Assembly (NCBI RefSeq): GCF_002999335.1
Contig: NW_020312284.1
Coordinates: 1-19,404 of the forward strand
Direction: 5' to 3'
Length of the DNA: 19,404 nt
Origin: Cyclospora cayetanensis
Taxonomy: Eukaryota; Apicomplexa; Conoidasida; Eucoccidiorida; Eimeriidae
In this document: piece by piece, positions 8,801 through 14,420 of the stretch
How positions within the stretch are numbered: position 1 is the first letter of the stretch
How the letters are laid out: each line of letters opens with the position of its first letter
Translations under genes and position numbers: made by a program
The notes under the pieces: model-generated
Seen by the model: the letters and a program-made list of their open reading frames with translations, nothing else
Told to the model about the DNA's origin: nothing
Database searches by the model: none

Positions 8801-9951
8801 CTATGGCAGCAGCAGCTGCTGCCATAGAGACCGTTGAAGGGCAGGCGGATGCTGAAGAGAAGTCTGAAGCGTCAGCCCTTGCGCATAAGGAAGCAAGGCA
8901 GCGACATCCCGCCGCTGCAAAGAAGCAGCAGCAGCGCAGAGAATCGGTCGTCGAAAAAGGAAAAGTTGAGGGCGATTTGCGAAATGAGGAGCAGAGTGAC
9001 GGTGAGGAGTCGGCAGCAACAGCAACAGCTGGTGCCAGTGGACGTAGAAGCAGGAAACTGAAGTCAGGAGCTGCAGCTAAGCCCAAGATTTCTACACAGC
9101 GCCGTGTGGCTGTATCAGGGCAGGCAGCGCCAGCGAAAAAGGCAGTGACGAGCAAGACAGAGGCGACTGCGGCTTCTGGAGCGAGTGACGATGATCTTGG
9201 CGTGAGCGGCAGCAGCAAGGGCGTGCTGCAGCAGAGCAGCGAGAATGAAGCGGAGGCAGCGTTGCATGAAGAGGCGGCAGCGGCTGCATTGTCACCCCAG
9301 GAGGCGTCGAAAAAGAGGCTCTCTGTGTCTCCGCGTGCCGGGTCAGATGTGGCTTCCGCAGCTAAGAGCAAAGCATCAGGCAGCGCTGCAAGAACGCGAA
9401 CAGTGGAAGCTGCAACGAGCCGAAGGGGTAGGTCGGCGCAGGGTGCTGCAGCTTCTGTTGCTGCCGGCAGAAAGGGTAGCAGTGTCACGAGTAGCGGCAA
9501 GATGAGCTCCGCAGCTGCAAAAGCTAAGGCGAAGGGCAAACCTGCTGCCGCTCCAAAGAAGCCTGCCACCACTCGAAAAGCGATTAGCAAGCCCGTGCAC
9601 TCTTCACGGGGACGCTCTAAGGCATCCACGAAGGGCAAAGCCGCTCAGAGTAAGCCTGCTGCTGCTGCTGCCAGTGTTGGCAAGAAGAAGAATGCGGCTC
9701 CTGCAGCAGCGAAGAAAAGTGCCTCGCGTCGCGGCGCTGGCAGCAACACGAAGGCACCGGCTGCTGCAAAGGCAGGGGCCGATAAAAAGGCGCAGCCTCA
9801 GCAACAACGAGCTTCCCCAAAGCGAGCGCCAGCCGCAAAGGCAACGGGTGAAAGGGGAGACACCCATAAACAGGGAGTGACGAGCTCCGCATCGACGGCA
9901 GCCAAAAGCAGCTGCGGCAAAGCCGGCCGCAGCAAGCGAGCAGCAGCGTGA
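2526..9951 (+). CDS. RCC1: RCC1-family Ran guanine-nucleotide exchange factor, zinc-finger and H1-tail fusion (9 exons)
   Basis: Nuclear RanGEF that charges Ran with GTP on chromatin. Exons: 2526-2822, 3666-4434, 5526-5629, 5923-6039, 6297-6547, 7132-7466, 7630-7880, 8151-8370, 8498-9951. All introns are GT..AG, phases match, and the total is 3798 nt (1265 aa). Domains: Ala-rich N-terminus; RanBP2-type zinc finger 72-91; Gln/Glu/Lys stretch about 230-262; seven-bladed RCC1 propeller about 275-723; basic Ala/Lys tail 782-1265. Orthology to true RCC1, not a generic RCC1-repeat protein, rests on G-C-N-D-E-G-A-L-G-R (336-345), GDSH (370-373), the S-Y-R-D wedge region (388-391), GEDH (432-435) and N-Y-Q-L-G-T-G (678-684), all collinear with animal RCC1. 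The start is the only ATG in its frame after the TGA at 2466 and has A at -3. The protein is about three times the usual ~420-residue length. An extra 5' exon cannot be excluded. Confidence 0.93.
2917..2987 (+). repeat. GTTGATGTA tandem repeat in RCC1 intron 1
   Basis: Five imperfect copies of a 13-15-nt unit, (c)ccGTTGATGtatg, lie close to the 5' end of intron 1 (2823-3665). Confidence 0.8.
3283..3626 (+). repeat. TATATG/TGTGTA microsatellite tract in RCC1 intron 1
   Basis: About 340 nt of interleaved TATATATG, TGTGTATA and TACATATG units (a smaller patch lies at 3147-3172). It is open in several frames on both strands, producing false Tyr/Ile/Cys-rich ORFs. The tract ends about 40 nt before the acceptor at 3665. 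Confidence 0.9.
3666..4434 (+). CDS. RCC1: RCC1 exon 2: low-complexity linker and blade 1
   Basis: The acceptor TTTTGGTGCAG ends at 3665, phase 0. Residues 100-355 plus one base. The first half is Ser/Gln-rich, with a likely coiled coil or charged helix of Gln, Glu, Lys and Arg (about 4050-4140). From residue 275 (V-Y-M-M-G-S-G-E-L) the propeller begins and runs through G-C-N-D-E-G-A-L-G-R. The donor CCAG|GTAGCT (4435) leaves phase 1. An in-frame ATG at 3657 lies in the intron and is not the start. Confidence 0.9.
4440..4492 (+). promoter_or_regulatory. G-rich tract just inside RCC1 intron 2 (G-quadruplex potential)
   Basis: Immediately after the exon 2 donor, intron 2 carries runs of 6-7, 3, 4, 4 and about 10 guanines separated by 2-9 nt, on the transcribed sense. 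This satisfies a G-quadruplex motif. G-runs downstream of 5' splice sites are known splicing enhancers in animals; a role here is inference. Confidence 0.55.
4855..5520 (+). repeat. TGTGTTTATG / TGTATGTT tandem tract filling RCC1 intron 2
   Basis: About 660 nt of tandem variants of TGTGTTTATGTGTATGTT, almost free of C, runs to within about 10 nt of the 3' splice site at 5525. It is open in all three forward frames, giving Val/Cys/Met/Phe-rich artefact ORFs. Intron 2 spans 4435-5525 (1091 nt). Confidence 0.93.
5526..5629 (+). CDS. RCC1: RCC1 exon 3: blade 2/3 with GDSH
   Basis: The acceptor GTCTTTGCAG ends at 5525, directly behind the GT-rich repeat tract. Two leading bases complete the phase-1 codon of exon 2, giving P-G-L-V-E-L-P. 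The exon carries A-C-G-D-S-H-S-A-F, whose Asp (371) aligns with the catalytically important D128 of human RCC1, and ends in G-S-Y-R. The donor CGC|GTAAGC (5630) is phase 0. At 104 nt it cannot be skipped in frame. Confidence 0.9.
5923..6039 (+). CDS. RCC1: RCC1 exon 4: Ran-contacting wedge region
   Basis: The acceptor CCACTTTTGCAG ends at 5922. The exon encodes 39 residues starting D-A-S-G-A-L-G-F, the counterpart of the human R-D-N-N-G-V-I-G segment that forms the beta-wedge inserted against Ran, then the outer strands up to P-I-Q-I-A-A-V. The donor GTC|GTGAGT is at 6040. Both ends are phase 0 and the length is 117 nt, a symmetric exon. Confidence 0.88.
6252..6284 (+). repeat. TG repeat before the RCC1 exon 5 acceptor
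   Basis: (TG)n with single T or A interruptions, ending 12 nt before the acceptor at 6296 (intron 6040-6296). It occupies the place of a normal polypyrimidine tract. Confidence 0.85.
6297..6547 (+). CDS. RCC1: RCC1 exon 5: blade with GEDH and Ala-rich insertion
   Basis: The acceptor CTGCACACAG ends at 6296, behind a TG repeat. The exon encodes A-C-G-E-D-H-T-V-A-L (Asp434 aligns with human D182) and W-L-W-G-S-N-D-F-G-Q-L. An Ala-rich low-complexity insertion of roughly 50-60 residues follows (about 6380-6530), between propeller strands where animal RCC1 has a short loop. The donor GAGAG|GTAGAT (6548) leaves phase 2. Confidence 0.88.
6750..6985 (+). repeat. CCATAAATACCTACCTACC minisatellite in RCC1 intron 5
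   Basis: Six copies of TTCCATAAAtacct or TCCATAAAtact begin near 6757, 6784, 6824, 6869, 6921 and 6957. They are separated by variable (CCTA)n/(CTTA)n runs and a G-C-A-T spacer. Unit length drifts between 27 and 52 nt, as expected from slippage of the inner tetranucleotide. The host intron is 6548-7131. Confidence 0.88.
7132..7466 (+). CDS. RCC1: RCC1 exon 6: two central blades
   Basis: The acceptor GTTGCTGCAG ends at 7131; one base completes a Ser codon across the junction. Encodes L-S-D-E-M-Q-A-I-T-A-V-Y-C-G-R, then F-A-C-G-R-N-T-Q-G-E-L-G-L and N-V-C-G-G-Q-F-F-T-L-V-L. Human RCC1 has G-G-Q-H-H at the last site; here both His are Phe (604-605). The donor CTCG|GTAGGG (7467) leaves phase 1. 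Confidence 0.88.
7630..7880 (+). CDS. RCC1: RCC1 exon 7: blades 6-7
   Basis: The acceptor CGGCTGCTGCAG ending at 7629 is chosen over CAGs at 7565 and 7570. Only this one restores both phase and the RCC1 consensus (F-L-G-R-G-S, then P-R-L-L-P-L and W-I-G-C-G-S-D-H-A-L-A-V). The exon carries W-G-A-G-Q-N-Y-Q-L-G-T-G, almost identical to the last blade of animal RCC1. The donor CTCCAG|GTGGGA (7881) is phase 0. Confidence 0.88.
7939..7958 (+). repeat. short GT repeat in RCC1 intron 7
   Basis: A GTGTGTGTGTTTGTGTGTGG run lies in the first third of intron 7 (7881-8150), the same class as the tracts in introns 2 and 4. Confidence 0.8.
8151..8370 (+). CDS. RCC1: RCC1 exon 8: propeller closure and charged linker
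   Basis: The acceptor ATGCGGCAG ends at 8150, phase 0. A-C-G-G-A-Q-H-S-T-V-L-A-W closes the propeller (His715 lies where human RCC1 has its C-terminal G-G-Q-H-T). A Gln/Glu/Ala-rich linker follows, ending P-P-P-K-K-A-K, a plausible nuclear localisation signal. The donor AAAC|GTCAGT (8371) leaves phase 1; unspliced, the frame stops at 8405. Confidence 0.85.
8498..9951 (+). CDS. RCC1: RCC1 exon 9: RS motif and linker-histone-like basic tail
   Basis: The acceptor TTGGTGCTGCAG ends at 8497, completing a His codon. It encodes 484 residues: a short Arg-Ser repeat (R799 to S807), an acidic/Ala-rich part, then from about 9040 a strongly basic Ala/Lys/Ser/Arg region. Segments such as K-A-K-A-K-G-K-P-A-A-A-P-K-K-P and several R-R-G-R/S-R-G-R motifs are weakly AT-hook-like. 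The composition resembles the histone H1 C-terminal domain, suggesting DNA or nucleosome binding. The 1.45-kb frame is uninterrupted to TGA at 9949-9951. Confidence 0.88.
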
Positions 9952-12180
9952 AAAGTAGTGCTCTAGTTAGCCAGCGAGTGCTGGCTTCTTTTTATAGTTC
10001 AGTATGTTGGCGCTGTGATGCCGAAGCATCTCCTTGGCCATTATGTAGGGCGTTCCCCCAAGTGTGTAGGTGCGGAGAGACGGCTCTCTCTCTCTCTGCA
10101 GATTAGCAGTGTATATGTGAGTAGTCGGTAGATGTCGAATTTGCGAATCGTTTTTACAATCACATTGGAATGTACAATGGCTTACACCTGCCGGCCTGGC
10201 GTATGAAGCGGGCTTGTGGCTGCAGCTCCGTAGTGTCAAGCTCGCATGTGCGGTTCTGGTTGCGGTGCCATGGAGGTATCAGAAGCAAAAGGTCTTGCCT
10301 GTCGCTTTGGAATCTCTTCTGGCCTTGTTGCACGCGTCTATGTTTCTAGCATTCTGCTGGCGCTCGTGCCACCGTATGGACACCCATATGCGCAGGGGCA
10401 GATGTGCCCTACGGGCTGCTGCTACTGTGTTTTCTGGAGACAGACTGGGGCGTTGTGCAAGTTGACGTGACGATGCTCAAGGGGTAGCAGGGTTAGAAAC
10501 GAACAGCAAGGCCATCCTCCGAGAGATCCTGCTCTTCACTTTAAAAAGGTTAGGGAGGGCGATCCGGGGGATGGCGTAATAGGGCGGAAATCCTCTGTGG
10601 GGGTAAACCAGTAACGGGCACCCGAGGATCATGTGTTGGTGACAGCATAAGCCGCTAGACGGGCTAAAGCGGTTTTCTTTAGGCTGCAAGGGCGCTTTCT
10701 GTGGGTGTGTCGAGGGGGGGGGCCACTGTCTGCTGCGACACACGCATTAGAAGGCACGTTCATGGCGTACTGGCAGCTGGATCCACTACGTTAGTGTGCT
10801 TCAGTAATGTAGACGACGCAGGCATGCAGTGCTGCATCTCCAGATTCCGCTTCTTCTTGTACCTAAGGCATTGAGACGATGAAAGAATTCCTCCTTTTCA
10901 CGTCTCCGTACATGTTGCAGCCCGCTTCCATGTGCCACCAAGAGTCAGGAAGCTAACTGCGCTTTCGGCTAAACTCTCTTCGTTGCACCTATAGGGCGTG
11001 CCTATTCCAGGCTTAAAGTGCAAACAATGGTTTATGTCTTTCGCTTTTGTGTACTCCAGCACCAAACGGGAGAATGACCTCGTAGTGGGCGCTGTAACTC
11101 TAAAAGTATCGACGACACGTATAGTGATGTCTGAATATATATATGTGTGTGTCGTCAAGATGCCGCTGAGCATTCTGAGGCCTGCTATATGGTCAAAGGG
11201 TAGTAAGGTGGGAAAAGCCCTCGTCATGATCCATCCCGCGCAACATGCTGGCTGTGAACGGTTCTTTCTGAGCGACTGCCGCTCAGCAATGTCTGCAACC
11301 AATCAAGAGGCGGAAGCATGGAGAAAGCGCGGCGGATAGCGATTCCCCTTCAAAAGTTCTAGATCTAGCCTCTTCGCTTGTGCGAATTGTGAATAATTCA
11401 AGCCGTCCCAATACAAACTTCATCAAGCTGCCGACGTCCAGGCTATTGTCATTCAGGTCCTTTGTGGACCAATCTGTACCCCTCCACTGCCTCATGCTTT
11501 TTCAGAGTGACGCGCATCAGCAAACTAGGTTTATTGCTGCCTCAAGTCTCCATCATTCCGGAGATTGGTGGGGGCTAGGGCCATCAGATGCATTCCCTCG
11601 ATTGGCGCTTTTTATCTGCACTTGGCATTGGCACCCAGTAGGGAGAGCGCCTAAAACAACGTGTACTTGAACGTTCTGCCTGTGTTAAGTGCTTCACTTA
11701 ATAGTGGGGACCTGTAAATTTATTTATTGATAACCGGCAAGTATAATGCACTGCTTATCCATGAATGCAAAGTTGGGGTCGTGCATTAGTCTATTCCTTG
11801 GGGGCTCTGGGCTCCTCTCCGCTATGAGGAACATTAGTGTGCGCATGCGCGGCAAGGAACTACTTGGAATTGCTTGGAGGGATAGTAGTGAGCGACTAGG
11901 TTGCCCCTACTGTTCTTAAGCCTTGGACATAGCACTTTGCCTGAGGCCTGCATGTGAAGGCTCTTTTAGCTTCGAGACTCGTGCAAGAGCCAGCAGGAGC
12001 CACATAAACTGCCTGCTACAGATAGCTCAGTTAGCTCGCCCCTTTAAATTCAGGCAGTAGGGGAAGGAGGATGGCAGCGGTGCGCGTTGTCTGACCCCAT
12101 GAGCACTCCAGCCAGCCGCAGACAACTGAGAATTGCAAATAATCGAACCTCCACATACTGCCTTTTTCTTTGGTTTGGGG
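9952..12180. other. intergenic region downstream of RCC1, no supported gene
   Basis: Contains the RCC1 3' flank, a (CT)n patch at 10084-10098 and an ATATATATATGTGTGTG patch near 11134. The longest frames (134 codons on the minus strand at 10898-11302, 113 codons on the plus strand at 10998-11339) overlap each other antisense and show no family motif. No tRNA-like A/B boxes were seen. Confidence 0.5.
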
Positions 12181-12492
12181 TCAACTAGCCCTACGCTGCA
12201 GCATAGAGAGTATCTTACTGCCCAGAGACACCTTTGGCGATGAATTAAACCTTAATATAACTAGTGCTGTTAAAACTGCCGAGGGGTAGGCTAGCCTGGT
12301 ACAAAAGCTCTGGTCACTTGATGGCAAGACACCACTACGAGTCACCACATATATCAAGTCCTTTGGCTTGAACAATTTTTCGTTTGCTTGTCGCCCAATG
12401 GCGAGTGCTCTTAAGGGAATCAATGCGGTGGCAGAGAGTAGCTGAGCCTGTAGACGGGGGCCTCTGTCCGGACACACAATATTGGTCGAGGC
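12181..12492 (-). pseudogene. decayed Ty3/gypsy-type integrase fragment
   Basis: The minus-strand frame reads N-I-V-C-P-D-R-G-P-R-L then A-Q-L-L, matching the integrase core around its second catalytic Asp (I-V-S-D-R-G-P-R-F) except for one extra residue. Further on, F-K-P-K-D-L-I-Y-V-V-T-R (12337-12372) resembles the start of the integrase C-terminal domain (F-x-x-G-D-L-V-Y-V-x-T-K/R). The core and C-terminal motifs are only about 30 codons apart, where an intact enzyme has roughly 100 more, so an internal deletion is likely. No intact flanking pol was recognised. It is on the same strand as the gag/protease remnants at the left edge, but 12 kb away with RCC1 between, so it is a separate insertion. 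Confidence 0.42.
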
Positions 12493-13805
12493 TGCACTTC
12501 ATCACTTTCCTCCCCTGAGCTAAGCCATCTCTCTTTCAAAGTTTTTGGTACTAGAGTCTTTGTATGTGCTTAGCTTATGGGTGACAATCCGTATAAAATC
12601 TCCGCCGAGGGAGACCTAGCTTTATATTCAATGCATACTTGATCAAAAGTTGTTGAGTGTTTATCCAAACGAGCTGCCACCTCCCTGCTCACACTTAATA
12701 GGCTTTCCTACATGAAGGTAGAGGGAGAGACAGGGTGCGGTTAGCGGCCTTCTTCAAAACGCCAAGCCTTCCCAAATCGCTGCGCGCAGTATCTACTACA
12801 CATGCACACAGCACTGAACAATTGTGTGTTGAGCTAACTTTTCTATACAACTAAGAAAAATACGAGCAACCAACCCAAACGGTCAGCTTGTCGTTAACTC
12901 TTAATAAAGCATAACCAGTGTAGTAGAAAACGCCAAAATGTAGCAAAGCCCGGTGCATTCTGCCTCTAGTTGCGATTTTAGCAAGGAATTTCCGTCGCAC
13001 GCTCACGGGTACTCGATGATTCAATACGACTATCCGGTTAGGCATTCGTGTGTGTGCATTCCTACAAAAATACAACAAATTGGCAAATTATTTGCGTAGC
13101 AATGTGCTAAACACGAATCCACGGTTGAGGGTCTCCTTCCCTAGGGTCTCCGGCGCTGCGGTCCACCCGCTGTTCCCTTTTCACTCGAAATTACATGCGG
13201 AGAGCCTGAATATTGTGCTTGCTGTTATTGTCAAGCATAAGATGCATGCCAAATACATAGCGTCCCTCCAGTCAGTAAATACAGCGGCGGAACGACCTAC
13301 AGCAGCAGCTGCTGCACGATCCTGAGTATATATTTCAATGTTTACCGCTTAATACCAGCAGCTACTCTGACTATTAAGCCTTCAAAAGCCTTCATAAGCC
13401 TACTTGTGCTGTAAAAATGAACGACTTATTCGACAGACGTGTACTAGTCTGTTGCCTCGAAGTGGGCGCCAGCATCATTAGCTGCAGGTCTGACAGTTGA
13501 CGTCGCTGTGCAAAGGCCTCGAAGTCACTTGTCCGGATGAAAATCCCCATAATTTTCTAGAGGATTCCATTTTATGGATCTTCGAAAAGGGTAGGTGTTC
13601 TGAAAGATTCCTTATTTGAGGCTTTGCAGGGCCCTGTTGGCCGTACGGTCTGTCCGACGGCTCGCTCACCTCGGAGCAGTGGCTGTCTTTTTACGAACAA
13701 AACCTCGGCGAGGTAGCGAAAACCTAAGGACCTTCAGTGCTAGGCACATATTCGTTTTTTCGTTCAGTGATATTTGACTAATTGGGTAGCTGTCTGTTGC
13801 AGCGC
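12493..13805. other. intergenic, no supported gene
   Basis: Only short frames on either strand. A 75-codon minus frame (12851-13078) sits where the N-terminal part of the integrase would be expected, but lacks the HHCC residues. A small direct repeat, GCCTTCAAAA / GCCTTCATAA, lies at 13378-13400. This stretch probably includes the promoter and 5' leader of the DHHC gene. Confidence 0.45.
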
Positions 13806-13823
13806 GGGAGGGAGGGAGGGAGG
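13806..13823 (+). promoter_or_regulatory. four-tract G-quadruplex motif upstream of the DHHC gene
   Basis: GGGAGGGAGGGAGGGAGG: four G3 runs with single-A loops, the most stable class of intramolecular G-quadruplex. It lies about 90 nt upstream of the ATG at 13913, on the coding strand, so it could act in promoter DNA or in the 5' UTR of the mRNA. Confidence 0.6.
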
Positions 13824-13912
13824 TCCCTCAGGCCAAGGTCTCTGGTGTACCGACGCCTGCCTGTGGTTCCGCCACCGGTAACAGCCGGAGTCACGCAGCA
13901 GCGGCCGCTACA

Positions 13913-14420
13913 ATGGGAGATTTGCGCGCTCCCTCGACAGCTACAGAGAGGGCAGCTGCGACGATCGCAGCAGCGGCAGAAGCCGCAGCAGCAGAAGAGG
14001 CCGCAGCAGCAGAAGAGGCCACAGCAACAGATGAACTCTCTGCATTGCTGTCAGAAGATGCAGTGGAAAGCGAAACTGCGAGGCGGTCGACAGTCGAAGA
14101 ACCCTGTTACGGAGGTATCTCTGAGGTTTCAGGGGACCACGCGCCAGCAGCAGGCGTCCTAGGCGACAAGAGGTCTAGGGTCCAACTGCCTGCCTCGCCA
14201 TCTTCATTTATGAAACCCTCGGTTATAATAGCAGGAAAAGCTTCTGAGGGGTACGCCCAAGGAAGCTCTCCTTTAGGAGACCATGGCGCTTCCTTCGGGA
14301 AGGGCCCTTCGCGGTCTTGCCAGTGGCTCCGCTGCCTCCCCGTCCTCTTCCTCATGCTGCTAGTGCTCTATATAAACGTCGTCTATGTAGCGGTGAGGCC
14401 AACATTACACGTCCAATTAC
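13913..14420 (+). CDS. DHHC exon 1: N-terminus and TM1
   Basis: Encodes an Ala/Glu-rich N-terminus made of GCA/GCC codons, a Ser/Gly-rich linker, then TM1 starting W-L-R-C-L-P-V-L-F-L. The chosen donor TTAC|GTATGA (14421) leaves phase 1, which matches exon 2. GTGAGG at 14393 (phase 0) is an alternative donor that would need a different acceptor. Unspliced, the frame continues to 14569. Confidence 0.75.

Noticed and set aside
8544..9638. 364-codon minus-strand ORF rich in Ala, Ser, Leu and Cys
   Set aside because: Antisense shadow of the GCA/GCT-rich RCC1 exon 9. The sense strand has a stop-matched exon joined in phase to the propeller.
10898..11302. 134-codon minus-strand ORF
   Set aside because: No recognisable motif, overlapped antisense by an ORF of similar length, and no intron-exon or compositional support.
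12851..13078. 75-codon minus frame as the HHCC zinc domain of the integrase remnant
   Set aside because: Position fits and there is a loose F-Y-Y-T-G resemblance to the F-Y-W-P-G motif, but the His and Cys ligands are absent and the spacing to a single G-C-S-Y-F is wrong.
13913..13930. N-terminal Met-Gly of the DHHC protein as an N-myristoylation site
   Set aside because: Asp at position 3 and no Ser/Thr at position 6 make it a poor substrate motif, and the enzyme is already membrane-integral.
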